Origin: Allomuricauda sp.
GTDB taxonomy: Bacteria > Bacteroidota > Bacteroidia > Flavobacteriales > Flavobacteriaceae
Assembly: GCA_003712125.1 (NCBI GenBank)
Contig: RHLF01000001.1
Location: 124,001 to 188,000 of the forward strand
Reading direction: 5' to 3'
DNA length: 64,000 nucleotides
Position 1 is the first letter of the stretch. Each line of letters opens with the position of its first letter. A model generated the notes under the pieces. That model did no database searches. It was not told where the DNA came from and was given only the letters and a program-made list of their open reading frames with translations. The position numbers and the translations under genes are program-made. Below, piece by piece: positions 1 to 7,213 of this stretch.

Positions 1-1
1 T

Positions 2-214
2 TCTGAACGTCGTGCGAAGTCAACATACGAATACCTCATTGCCAATGGTGTTCCAAGGCATCATATCATCTCTTACAAAGGATATGGAAAACGGAACCTA
101 TTCAACGATTGCACCGGAAAAGATGATTGTTCCCCTGAGGAACTAGAACTTAATCGAAGGACCGAATTTCCGATAATACAGATTAAGGGAACAGCACTTG
201 CAAAAAGTAAATAG
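2..214 (+). CDS. C-terminal fragment of an OmpA-family outer-membrane protein (5' end outside window)
   Basis: The first 70 codons visible read in one open frame to a TAG at 212-214. The translated tail contains the OmpA_C peptidoglycan-binding pattern: a SERRA motif where the domain's helix carries its LSxxRA signature, then a GYG followed by NDC, and later the NRRTEF motif, which in this family contacts diaminopimelate. A cysteine pair (NDC...DDC) typical of Bacteroidota OmpA-like proteins lies between them. It would act in the periplasm, tying an outer-membrane or lipoprotein module to the cell wall. The N-terminal part, which would show whether it has a barrel or PD40 repeats, is outside the window. 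A strong terminator follows at once. Confidence 0.85.
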   Translation, partial: SERRAKSTYEYLIANGVPRHHIISYKGYGKRNLFNDCTGKDDCSPEELELNRRTEFPIIQIKGTALAKSK

Positions 215-244
215 AAAAAAATCCGCCTAAAGGCGGATTTTTTT
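215..244 (+). terminator. Intrinsic terminator, probably bidirectional
   Basis: A perfect stem ATCCGCC/GGCGGAT (221-227 with 232-238, loop TAAA) is flanked by an A-run on the left and a T-run on the right. It can therefore stop the OmpA-like gene on the plus strand and the MscS-like gene, which ends at 243, on the minus strand. Confidence 0.9.
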
Positions 245-1067
245 ATTGTTGTGATTTGACAGAAACCTTGGCAGCCAACACATCCTTAATTGGAACCACC
301 AACCTTCCTTCCTTAGTCTTTAAGGTAACCGAAATGTTATCAATGGCCTCGATGCTCCCTTCAACATCACCAAAGGAAATTTTATCACCAACCATATACA
401 TCTTTCTCGCATAAAACATTTTGAATACGTCTGAAAAAACGTCTCTTGACCCCAAACCAAATCCTAAGGCCGCCGCGAACAAAAAGGCACCCAAAATCAT
501 GGTAAAATTGCTGGTGATTATTTCAGTGTCTATTCCTGCCTGGTTCAATGCGGTTATCGATACAAAAAAGGCTATCAAATAGAACAAGGTTCCGCTAATC
601 ACCTTAGAGCCCCCAACGCCCATAGACTCAAATAACGCCAAGGTTGCTTTCTTAACAGTAGATGCCAAAAACAGGCCTCCTGCCAATATCAAAATTGCAC
701 TGAAAAGCGTGGGTAAATACGAGAACATCGATGAAATTCCTTCGGATAAAGAGGTTAATCCGAGTACTTGGGCAAAAACCATGGTAAAGACCAGAACTAA
801 TAGGATTTTCACCGTGGTCAATACAATTTTCAACAAGTCTATTTTTACCTTTTTTTCACCTAATAGTCCAGCGTCAGTAATCTTTTGCGACAGATTATCG
901 ATTTTGGCCGCTTTCAAAATTCGCTTTAAAATAAAGAGGACGAACTTTAAAACAAGCCATAGGATCAAAATACCTACAAGGGCAATAATTATTTTTGGAA
1001 GTACCTCAACAAATCCTGAGGCAATGTCTCCAAAACTTTCCAAAAAAACTTCTTTATACTTTTCCAT
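243..1067 (-). CDS. MscS-type mechanosensitive ion channel family protein
   Basis: A 274-residue inner-membrane protein expected to act as a small-conductance tension-gated channel. Five hydrophobic segments are visible (roughly residues 20-52, 83-105, 113-138, 155-176 and 188-208). The last runs into the glycine/alanine-rich stretch GAFLFAAALGFGLGSRD, which looks like the pore-lining helix and hinge of this superfamily. A short beta-rich domain follows (GDKISFGDVEGSIEAID, then a VPIKDV motif), as in MscS. There is no large cytoplasmic alpha/beta cage, so it belongs to the compact 'conserved TM helix' branch common in Bacteroidota. The start is ATG. The upstream neighbours (ECF sigma factor and small gene) are co-directional but separated by 23 bp, so cotranscription is possible. 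Confidence 0.82.
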   Translation of the reverse strand: MEKYKEVFLESFGDIASGFVEVLPKIIIALVGILILWLVLKFVLFILKRILKAAKIDNLSQKITDAGLLGEKKVKIDLLKIVLTTVKILLVLVFTMVFAQVLGLTSLSEGISSMFSYLPTLFSAILILAGGLFLASTVKKATLALFESMGVGGSKVISGTLFYLIAFFVSITALNQAGIDTEIITSNFTMILGAFLFAAALGFGLGSRDVFSDVFKMFYARKMYMVGDKISFGDVEGSIEAIDNISVTLKTKEGRLVVPIKDVLAAKVSVKSQQ

Positions 1068-1090
1068 GATATATTATTTGGTTGATCGCT

Positions 1091-1279
1091 TTAATTTCTT
1101 TTGTTGGTTCTAAAAAGTCCTGTCAATAAGGAAGAATAGTTTGATGTAATCAATACAGCCATATCCATAATAAATTTGGCTATGGCGATATCGCTCATTA
1201 CCTTCTTTCGCATCTCGGGCGGAGCCTCAAGCAGCTTCTTGTCTAACTCCCTAAAAGGGTTTTTATACTCGTCAGCCAT
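1091..1279 (-). CDS. Small conserved protein coupled to an ECF sigma factor
   Basis: A 62-residue protein whose ATG abuts the TAA of the upstream sigma-factor gene (TAA-ATG, same frame), so its translation almost certainly depends on ribosomes finishing the sigma factor. It has a charged N-terminal half (a KNPFRELDKKLLEAPPE segment) and a moderately hydrophobic C-terminal half (about residues 35-56), followed by a basic tail. I recognise no named domain. The position right after a sigma factor suggests a regulator or anti-sigma-like partner, but no zinc-binding HxxxCxxC motif or clear transmembrane helix is present, so that role is only an inference. Confidence 0.7.
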   Translation of the reverse strand: MADEYKNPFRELDKKLLEAPPEMRKKVMSDIAIAKFIMDMAVLITSNYSSLLTGLFRTNKRN

Positions 1280-1939
1280 TTATGCTAAGTTATTATATGC
1301 TTCAACTAGTTTTGCCTTTGCTCTTTTCAAACGCATTTTGATTGCGCTTTCCCCAAGTTCCATCACCTGCATCAATTCCTTGATCGATGCCCCGTCTTGG
1401 TATTTAAGCAACAAAATAGATTTGTCTTCAGGTGAAATCAATCGCAAGGCCTGCTCTAGCTTTTTTGATTTCATCTCATAAATACTATCGTCTGAAACTT
1501 CTTCAACAAATCGGTATTCATTGTCTTCGACCGGAACCGACTTATCGCTCATTTTACGTTGCTTGTCACGGTTCACATAGTTCACACAAAAATTATAGGT
1601 GAACGAATACAGCCAAGTTGAGAATTTTGACTTGCCGGAAAACGATGCCAGTTTAATGAACAACATCAAAAAAACATCCTGTGTAAGGTCCTCCGCTTCG
1701 TCATTCGATTTGGCAAAGCCGTAACACTTATTATACACCCGTTTGATATAACGATCGTACAACACCCCAAATAATAGGGTATCGTTATTGGCCACAATTT
1801 TGGCCACTAATTCCTCATCGGTCAAATGGTTGTAAGGGTCTGCCTTGCCCAACGGCTCCTTTTCTTGATTACTTATTAAAATGAGAAACAGTTTTCTTAA
1901 TAAAGTCACTTCGCGTTGGGCTTGAATAGTGAAAATCAA
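1280..1939 (-). CDS. ECF-type RNA polymerase sigma factor (sigma-70 family)
   Basis: Up to 219 residues, with the two ECF domains in order. Region 2 (about residues 55-125) contains the core-binding and -10 helix signature DEAEDLTQDVFL and the WLYSFTYNFCVNYV segment. Region 4 (about residues 160-210) contains the helix-turn-helix around GASIKELMQVMELGESAIKMRLKRAKAKL. It would direct RNA polymerase to a dedicated regulon. The start is uncertain: the longest frame opens with TTG at 1939, and a GTG at 1909 is an alternative that leaves about 30 nt of leader after the promoter-like box at 1944-1951. The frame stops directly next to the following small gene, which is likely its functional partner. 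Confidence 0.9.
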   Translation of the reverse strand: MIFTIQAQREVTLLRKLFLILISNQEKEPLGKADPYNHLTDEELVAKIVANNDTLLFGVLYDRYIKRVYNKCYGFAKSNDEAEDLTQDVFLMLFIKLASFSGKSKFSTWLYSFTYNFCVNYVNRDKQRKMSDKSVPVEDNEYRFVEEVSDDSIYEMKSKKLEQALRLISPEDKSILLLKYQDGASIKELMQVMELGESAIKMRLKRAKAKLVEAYNNLA

Positions 1940-1943
1940 CCCC

Positions 1944-1951
1944 GAAAGATA
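1944..1951 (-). promoter_or_regulatory. Putative -7 box (TATCTTTC) of the ECF sigma gene
   Basis: On the minus strand this reads TATCTTTC, one mismatch from the Bacteroidota consensus TAnnTTTG. Transcription would begin near 1940, next to the TTG start at 1939. It lies almost back to back with the plus-strand box at 1965-1972, making a compact divergent promoter. Confidence 0.4.
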
Positions 1952-1964
1952 GGTTAAAACAATC

Positions 1965-1972
1965 TATCTTTG
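1965..1972 (+). promoter_or_regulatory. -7 promoter box TATCTTTG for the lipoprotein gene
   Basis: An exact match to the Bacteroidota -7 consensus TAnnTTTG, 15 nt before the ATG at 1988. This placement also argues that the lipoprotein starts at 1988 and not at the upstream in-frame TTG at 1970, which would overlap the box. Confidence 0.6.
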
Positions 1973-1987
1973 AACAAAACACTTGAG

Positions 1988-2674
1988 ATGAGATCATTTA
2001 TACCAACCCTACTCATGCTACTAATACTTGGTGTGGCGTGCAAGGAAGCCAAAAAGGAAACTACCAATGCAGAGGTCACAACCTTGACCGTCTCCGAAAA
2101 AATAGCTATGGCCCATGGATATGCGAATTGGGGTACGGTAGAACAACTCAACTTTACATTCAATGTAGATCGAGATTCCACCCATTTTGAACGGTCTTGG
2201 ATCTGGAAACCCAAAACCAATGACGTCATCTCTATTTCCGGCACGGATACTTTAGCATACAATCGAAATGCAATGGATAGCGCGGCCTATAAGGTCAATG
2301 GTGGATTCGTTAATGATCGCTATTGGTTGTTGGCCCCTTTTAACCTGATTTGGGATGCGCAAAATATTGAAACCACCCATGAAATAGGCAGTACAGCACC
2401 CATTAGCGGTGAAACGATGCAGAAATTGACCATTGTTTACGGCAACGAAGGCGGATATACGCCCGGTGATGCCTATGATTTTTATTTCAAAGATGATTTT
2501 TTGATCAAAGAATGGGTATTCCGAAAGGCCAATCAGGAAGAAGCCTCGATGATGACTACTTGGGAGAATTATATGGTGGTCGACTCTTTAACACTGGCCA
2601 GGGACCATAAAAGACCAGATAGCAACTTTAACCTTTATTTCTCTGGGGTGAAAATTAATGCTGAAGGCAACTAA
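1988..2674 (+). CDS. Uncharacterised secreted lipoprotein
   Basis: A 228-residue protein starting MRSFIPTLLMLLILGVACKEA, a lipoprotein signal with lipobox GVAC (Cys18), so the mature protein should be lipid-anchored. The rest is rich in alternating aromatic and polar residues (motifs such as ANWGTV, RSWIWKPK, APFNLIWD), suggesting a beta-sheet sandwich or half-barrel reminiscent of LolA-like folds, but no named family is certain. The ATG at 1988 was preferred because it puts the lipobox at the normal distance and fits the promoter box. It stands alone between divergent and convergent neighbours; the MFS gene ends 1 bp downstream. Function unknown. Confidence 0.75.
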   Translation: MRSFIPTLLMLLILGVACKEAKKETTNAEVTTLTVSEKIAMAHGYANWGTVEQLNFTFNVDRDSTHFERSWIWKPKTNDVISISGTDTLAYNRNAMDSAAYKVNGGFVNDRYWLLAPFNLIWDAQNIETTHEIGSTAPISGETMQKLTIVYGNEGGYTPGDAYDFYFKDDFLIKEWVFRKANQEEASMMTTWENYMVVDSLTLARDHKRPDSNFNLYFSGVKINAEGN

Positions 2675-2675
2675 A

Positions 2676-3821
2676 CTACTTTTTTCTGCTTAGACCAAAG
2701 GTAATAACCAAAATCAAGATTGCGCATAACAACAGGGCCAAGAAGGAAGTACTGAGTGAGCTGCTTTCGGCCAAAAAACCCAAAATAACAGGACCAGATA
2801 AAAAACCAGCATATCCGACCCCTGCAATGAAGGCAATCCCTTGCGCAGAATCGACCCCTTTTACCTTACCTCCGATTCTAAATAATTCAGGCACCATCAC
2901 TGAAAACCCCAGTCCTATGAGGGCAAAACCTGAAATTGCCAACAAGGTAAACGCCGATAAAACGAGTACATAACCTCCTATGGCAATTAGAGCTCCAAGA
3001 GCCACAATTTTTATAGAGCCTATTTTTTCACTGATACCGTCTCCTAAAAAACGACCAAGGGTCATGGTGATTGAAAAGGCTAAAAATCCAGCTCCATAAA
3101 GTACTTCTGGTGCAGGAGTAACCTCTTTGAGATACAACGCACTCCAATCAACCACAGCCCCTTCGCTCGCGAAACTTATAAATCCAATTAGGCCCAGCAA
3201 GAATAGCGGTTTGAAAAGTTTTAAACTAAACGGTTCTTTCTCTTCCGGTTCTGCCAAAATTTGAACATATTGGTTTTTGAAGTAAAAGTTTGCCACAAAC
3301 ACCAAGAGCACCATAAATAACATATGTAAAAACGGGTTGCCGATTATAGGAATCAAAAAACTACCCAAACCTGCAGCAACCCCACCAAGGCTAAAAAAGC
3401 CATGGGCAGCAGACATAAACTGCACCTTATCTTTTTTTTCCAATTCGGTGACCAAAGTATTCATGGCGATATCGGTAATTCCATTACAGGCACCGAAGAA
3501 AAATAGAGCGGCACATAAAAAGTAATAATTGGGTGCAATAAGGGGCATAACCGCGAATACCGAGTTCAATACCACACCCCACCATGTTGCCCGCCCAACA
3601 CCAAGTTTATTGATAATTTTTGAAGCCAGGGGAAAAATAACAAATACCCCCAAAGCCAAGAAAAATATGGCAAAGCCCAAATCCGCTTTATCTATCTGCA
3701 AGCGCTCTTTTACTGTCGGAATGTATACGGCCCAGGTACCGAACCATATGTTTAAGCTGGCAAACACCAATGCAGGTGCAAAATAGCGCGGGTTTGAAAG
3801 AATAAGCCGAAGTGATTTCAT
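2676..3821 (-). CDS. Major facilitator superfamily transporter
   Basis: A 381-residue inner-membrane permease with about twelve hydrophobic helices and little else, the usual size for the fucose-permease-like branch of the MFS. The loop after helix 2 contains KIINKLGVGRATWWG, the degenerate MFS loop 2-3 motif. A GACNGITDIAMNTLVTELE segment in helices 4-5 resembles the NAMN region of sugar and fucose permeases. The substrate cannot be read from the sequence. It is followed at 3845 by kynureninase on the same strand, but in the reverse order of transcription (kynureninase is upstream), with a gap of 23 bp, so the GNAT, kynU and MFS genes may form one transcript. Confidence 0.85.
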   Translation of the reverse strand: MKSLRLILSNPRYFAPALVFASLNIWFGTWAVYIPTVKERLQIDKADLGFAIFFLALGVFVIFPLASKIINKLGVGRATWWGVVLNSVFAVMPLIAPNYYFLCAALFFFGACNGITDIAMNTLVTELEKKDKVQFMSAAHGFFSLGGVAAGLGSFLIPIIGNPFLHMLFMVLLVFVANFYFKNQYVQILAEPEEKEPFSLKLFKPLFLLGLIGFISFASEGAVVDWSALYLKEVTPAPEVLYGAGFLAFSITMTLGRFLGDGISEKIGSIKIVALGALIAIGGYVLVLSAFTLLAISGFALIGLGFSVMVPELFRIGGKVKGVDSAQGIAFIAGVGYAGFLSGPVILGFLAESSSLSTSFLALLLCAILILVITFGLSRKK

Positions 3822-3844
3822 TTAATCAGCGAGAATTACGACAA

Positions 3845-5113
3845 TTATTTTGACAAAATTCCAGTTTCCAGAATTTCCCCAAATCGAAACATATCTTCAA
3901 ATGAACAATAAAAAGGGGCAGGTGCCAAACGTATTACGTTGGGTTCACGCCAATCGACAATTACACCATTCTTCATTAAATAATCGAACAAAGAACGGCC
4001 TTCTCCATGTAGAAATACCGAAAGCTGACAACCTCTATCTCCTGGTGTAATTATCTCAAAGGAGCTCTCGACCTTTTTGTCAACCTCATTAAGTATAAAT
4101 TCTAAGTAGGAGGTCAATATGTCTCGCTTTTCGATCAAGGCTGGCATTCCCACTTCTTCAAAAAGCTTCAGCGAAGCCAAATAAGGGGCCAATGATAAAA
4201 CAGGGGCATTGCTAACCTGCCATGCATCGGCAGTAGCCATAGGTTCAAATTCAGGTTTCATCAAAAAACGGGATTCCTTTTTGGTTCCCCACCAACCTTC
4301 GAAACGCGGTATATCCTTTTTATCCAGGTATTGTTCATGCACAAAAATTCCCGATGCATTGCCAGGGCCACTGTTCATATATTTATAACTACACCAAGCC
4401 GCAAAATCTACGTTCCAATCATGCAATTGTAAGGCCACATTACCAGCCGCATGAGCCAAATCCCATCCTACATAGGCGCCTACCTTTTTTCCTGTTTTGG
4501 TTATGGATTCAATATCAAAAACTTGACCATTATAGTAGTTGACCCCCCCTATGAGCACCAAAGCCAGCTCCTCACCTACTTCCTCTATTTTGGCAATGAT
4601 ATCCTCAGTTCGCCAAAAATGTTCGCCCGCTCTTTTTTTAACTTCGACCAAAGCCTCTTTTTCATCAATTCCATGAAACCGTAACTGGCTTTTTATCATA
4701 TATTGATCCGAGGGAAAAGCCTTTTCTTCACAAAGGATTTTGAAGCGTTTTTTTGTAGGCCTGTAAAATGAAACCATTAAAAAATGAAGGTTGGCCGTTA
4801 AGGTACTCATCACGGAAACCTCTTTTTCATGGGCCCCAACAATTTTGGCCAATGGTACCGCCAGGCGCTCGTGATAGTCCCACCATGGTTTATTGGCATA
4901 AAAATGTCCTTCTACAGCAAGTTGTCGCCAATCATCCATGATTTCATCAACATAGGTTTGGCTGTTTTTGGGTTGCAAGCCCAAAGAGTTTCCCGTAAAA
5001 TAGATGACATCCTTACCATTGACTTGGGGAAAATGAAACAATTCTCGGTACTTCCCCAACTGGTCTTTGTGGTCTAAATTCTTGGCAAAACGAAGTGTAT
5101 TTTCAAATTCCAT
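3845..5113 (-). CDS. kynU: Kynureninase
   Basis: A 422-residue PLP-dependent enzyme expected to cleave L-kynurenine to anthranilate and alanine (and 3-hydroxykynurenine to 3-hydroxyanthranilate) in the tryptophan catabolic route. Family marks include the N-terminal YFTGNSLGLQPK, the PLP-contact segment VMSTLTANLHFL, the aspartate in GWDLAHAAGN, and the Schiff-base lysine in SYKYMNSGPGN (Lys244). The length is normal. The gene starts 3 bp after the stop of the GNAT gene, so the two are likely cotranscribed. No other kynurenine-pathway gene (tryptophan dioxygenase, kynurenine monooxygenase) is visible in the window. Confidence 0.95.
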   Translation of the reverse strand: MEFENTLRFAKNLDHKDQLGKYRELFHFPQVNGKDVIYFTGNSLGLQPKNSQTYVDEIMDDWRQLAVEGHFYANKPWWDYHERLAVPLAKIVGAHEKEVSVMSTLTANLHFLMVSFYRPTKKRFKILCEEKAFPSDQYMIKSQLRFHGIDEKEALVEVKKRAGEHFWRTEDIIAKIEEVGEELALVLIGGVNYYNGQVFDIESITKTGKKVGAYVGWDLAHAAGNVALQLHDWNVDFAAWCSYKYMNSGPGNASGIFVHEQYLDKKDIPRFEGWWGTKKESRFLMKPEFEPMATADAWQVSNAPVLSLAPYLASLKLFEEVGMPALIEKRDILTSYLEFILNEVDKKVESSFEIITPGDRGCQLSVFLHGEGRSLFDYLMKNGVIVDWREPNVIRLAPAPFYCSFEDMFRFGEILETGILSK

Positions 5114-5116
5114 TCA

Positions 5117-5584
5117 CTAGGTATTCAAACGAATTCGCATTTCATTGAGATGGCTCTTAAATCCTGATTTCTCATAGGCCTTTATGGCCGGAAGATTATC
5201 GTGGTATACGGTTAGGCGAACCTCAACCAACCCTTGGGATTTGGCCCACTGCTTCAGTATTTCTATTAGTTTTTGAATGATACCATTTCCCCGAAATTCT
5301 GGTTTGGTATACATATAGCCCAAATAGGCATAGTCTTCATGATCCAGGTAGTGCCTGGCCTTTTTTCTTAAGGCATAGCCCGAGGCCACCAATTTTCCCT
5401 GTACCTCGGCAACTACAACTTTTACATCCTCACGTTCCACGTAATCCGCTAAATCATAGTAATTAATTGGGTCTGGGCGAATGGTGGGGTCAAAAGGACG
5501 TTCCGCTTTTATTATTTCTTGTTCGAATTCTTTTAGAATTGGTAAATCCTCCAAAACCGCATCACGAAGCAAAAGACTGTCCAT
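5117..5584 (-). CDS. GNAT family N-acetyltransferase
   Basis: A 155-residue single-domain acetyltransferase. The acetyl-CoA binding motif A is visible as YLGYMYTKPEFRGNGIIQKLIE (the R/QxxGxG/A loop being RGNGI), and motif B as LTVYHDNLPAIKAYEKSGF near the C-terminus, where the tyrosine is the usual general acid. The acceptor substrate is unknown. It is the first gene of the probable GNAT-kynU-MFS transcript. Its ATG at 5584 is only 85 bp from the divergent O-methyltransferase start. Confidence 0.88.
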   Translation of the reverse strand: MDSLLLRDAVLEDLPILKEFEQEIIKAERPFDPTIRPDPINYYDLADYVEREDVKVVVAEVQGKLVASGYALRKKARHYLDHEDYAYLGYMYTKPEFRGNGIIQKLIEILKQWAKSQGLVEVRLTVYHDNLPAIKAYEKSGFKSHLNEMRIRLNT

Positions 5585-5669
5585 CGCCTAAAAATAATCC
5601 TTATTTGGCTAATTTTATCAGTTAATTGAGAATTAGAATCCGTTTAGGAAGACACCATAAAACTGAAAC

Positions 5670-6311
5670 ATGCATTTTTTATCCGATCAACTTGAATCGT
5701 ATATCGCCGAGCATTCTGAGTCGGAACCCAAACTATTGAAAGAACTGACAAGGGAAACCCATTTAAAGGTCGTTCGACCGCGAATGATTACAGGGCACTA
5801 TCAAGGACGGGTGTTGAGTATGCTATCTAAAATTATTTCTCCACGAAACATACTCGAAATTGGAACATACACCGGGTATTCTGCCCTTTGCCTTGCCGAA
5901 GGGATGCAGTCTGGCGGGGAATTGCATACCATAGATATCAATGAGGAACTCGTTGATATGCAACGAAGGTATTTTGATCAAAGCGAATATGGTACTAGTA
6001 TAAGGCAACATGTCGGAGATGCCCTAGAAGTCATTCCGAAGCTCGACCTCACCTTTGACTTGGTATTTATTGATGCTGATAAAACAAGTTATGCGGCATA
6101 TTTTGAAGCTGCCATTCAGAAAACCGCACGAGGTAGTGTCATTTTTTCAGATAATGTACTGTGGTCGGGCAAAGTAGTAGAAACTGTACAAAAGTCAGAC
6201 AAGGCTACCCGTTCCTTACTGGCTTTCAACAAAAAACTAAAAGAAGATCCCCGAATCGAAACTGTGGTACTGCCCATTCGAGATGGCCTTACCCTAAGTC
6301 GGGTTTTGTAA
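5670..6311 (+). CDS. SAM-dependent O-methyltransferase (class I, caffeoyl-CoA/catechol type)
   Basis: A 213-residue soluble enzyme of the Methyltransf_3 family. The SAM-binding motif I is visible at about residues 63-75 (ILEIGTYTGYSALCLAEGM). The acidic post-I residue sits in HTIDINEE, and the metal-binding/catalytic aspartate region is LVFIDADKTSYAAYFE. A VIFSDNVLWSGKV motif follows, as in the bacterial YrrM-like members. It would methylate a catechol-type hydroxyl, but the natural substrate cannot be predicted. The 3' end overlaps the convergent PAP2 gene by 23 bp. Confidence 0.9.
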   Translation: MHFLSDQLESYIAEHSESEPKLLKELTRETHLKVVRPRMITGHYQGRVLSMLSKIISPRNILEIGTYTGYSALCLAEGMQSGGELHTIDINEELVDMQRRYFDQSEYGTSIRQHVGDALEVIPKLDLTFDLVFIDADKTSYAAYFEAAIQKTARGSVIFSDNVLWSGKVVETVQKSDKATRSLLAFNKKLKEDPRIETVVLPIRDGLTLSRVL

Positions 6312-6849
6312 TTTTCTTATATAGGTTAAAAAAGGTGAAGGCAAAAAGTGTTCCTACAAGTGCCCCAATCAAAACATCACTGGGAAAGTGAACGCCTACA
6401 AAGATCCGGCTAATAGTGAACATAAAGGCCCAGATAAAGAGCAAGCCTATCCAAGGAGTGTTCTTTCTTAAAAACAAATAGAGCAATACAGCTATCGCAA
6501 AAGAAGAGGCCGCATGTCCTGAAAAAAAGCTATAGTCGACCGGGCTTTTTAAAATTCGGATAAATTGATTGACATTCTCATCATTGTTTGGCCGTAAGCG
6601 GGTGACCAACTCTTTGGTCAATTTCGTCACCAACAGCACAACTACGACCATGCTCAAAGCCGAGGTAACCATCCGTATTCCATTCTTTCTACCATTGAGC
6701 CAAACAACAAGAATGATCAAAAAGAGAAATAACGGAATCCAAGTCGTTATCGAGGTGACGGTGATCCAAAAGGAATTCCAAGAATCAGCACCCAAATTGT
6801 TCAGAAAGATCAAGGCATCTCGGTCCCACTGAAGTAGTTCATCAAACAT
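6289..6849 (-). CDS. PAP2-family (type 2 phosphatidic acid) phosphatase
   Basis: A 186-residue membrane phosphatase with the three conserved motifs in order: KELVTRLRP (KxxxxxxRP), FFSGHAASSF (PSGH-like, here FSGH) and SRIFVGVHFPSDVLIG (SRxxxxxHxxxD). About five to six hydrophobic helices surround them. The family dephosphorylates lipid phosphates such as phosphatidic acid or undecaprenyl diphosphate at the outer face of the inner membrane. The ATG lies 4 bp downstream of the tatA stop, so it is probably cotranscribed with tatA. Confidence 0.92.
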   Translation of the reverse strand: MFDELLQWDRDALIFLNNLGADSWNSFWITVTSITTWIPLFLFLIILVVWLNGRKNGIRMVTSALSMVVVVLLVTKLTKELVTRLRPNNDENVNQFIRILKSPVDYSFFSGHAASSFAIAVLLYLFLRKNTPWIGLLFIWAFMFTISRIFVGVHFPSDVLIGALVGTLFAFTFFNLYKKITKPDLG

Positions 6850-6853
6850 GGGA

Positions 6854-7132
6854 TTATTTGGAGCTTCTTTTGATCGTACCTGTTACATCGTCAACATTCT
6901 TCTTGACCTCATCAAGCTCTTTTCGAATGTCTTTCGTAAAATCGGTATCTATACCCTGTTTCTCAGCGCTTTTGGTTATTTCACGCTTAATGTCATCAGT
7001 AGCATCGCGTAGTTGTCGCATGCCCTTTCCCAAACCTTTCGCTATTCCCGGTAATTTATCGGCCCCAAATACCATGACGACAATAAATAAAATAAAGAAG
7101 ATTTCAGCTCCGCTGATAAACAAAAAATGCAT
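6854..7132 (-). CDS. tatA: Twin-arginine translocase subunit TatA/TatE-like
   Basis: A 92-residue protein with the TatA architecture: a short N-terminal transmembrane helix preceded by ISGAEI, an FG hinge (VVMVFGADKLPGIAKGLGKG), an amphipathic helix, then a charged coiled tail. It forms the protein-conducting oligomer of the Tat pathway for folded proteins. The ATG at 7132 was chosen over the TTG at 7138. No tatC is in the window, but a Tat-signal peptidase is encoded at 16780. The promoter-like box at 7136-7143 would place the transcription start on or beside this ATG. Confidence 0.9.
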   Translation of the reverse strand: MHFLFISGAEIFFILFIVVMVFGADKLPGIAKGLGKGMRQLRDATDDIKREITKSAEKQGIDTDFTKDIRKELDEVKKNVDDVTGTIKRSSK

Positions 7133-7135
7133 ACA

Positions 7136-7143
7136 CAAATATA
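7136..7143 (-). promoter_or_regulatory. -7 promoter box TATATTTG of tatA, implying a leaderless mRNA
   Basis: Read on the minus strand this is TATATTTG, an exact TAnnTTTG match. Its last G is at 7136 and the ATG at 7132, so transcription would begin at or next to the start codon. Confidence 0.5.
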
Positions 7144-7167
7144 ACTACAACTAGGGGCATTGAACAA

Positions 7168-7198
7168 AAAAGCCCTATGTTTTCGACATAGGGCTTTT
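7168..7198 (-). terminator. Intrinsic terminator of the M1 peptidase gene (possibly bidirectional)
   Basis: A perfect 13-bp stem (AAAAGCCCTATGT with ACATAGGGCTTTT; loop TTTCG at 7181-7185) followed by T-runs in both directions. It lies 16 bp beyond the peptidase stop and separates it from the tatA promoter. Confidence 0.9.
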
Positions 7199-7213
7199 CA
7201 TAAATTATTGGGA

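Noticed and set aside
709-1113. Open frame on the plus strand over the MscS-like gene
   Set aside because: It is antisense to a convincing membrane protein and shows no motif or promoter.
3845-5584. Kynurenine catabolic operon
   Set aside because: Only kynU is recognisable. The GNAT and MFS neighbours have no proven link to tryptophan breakdown.
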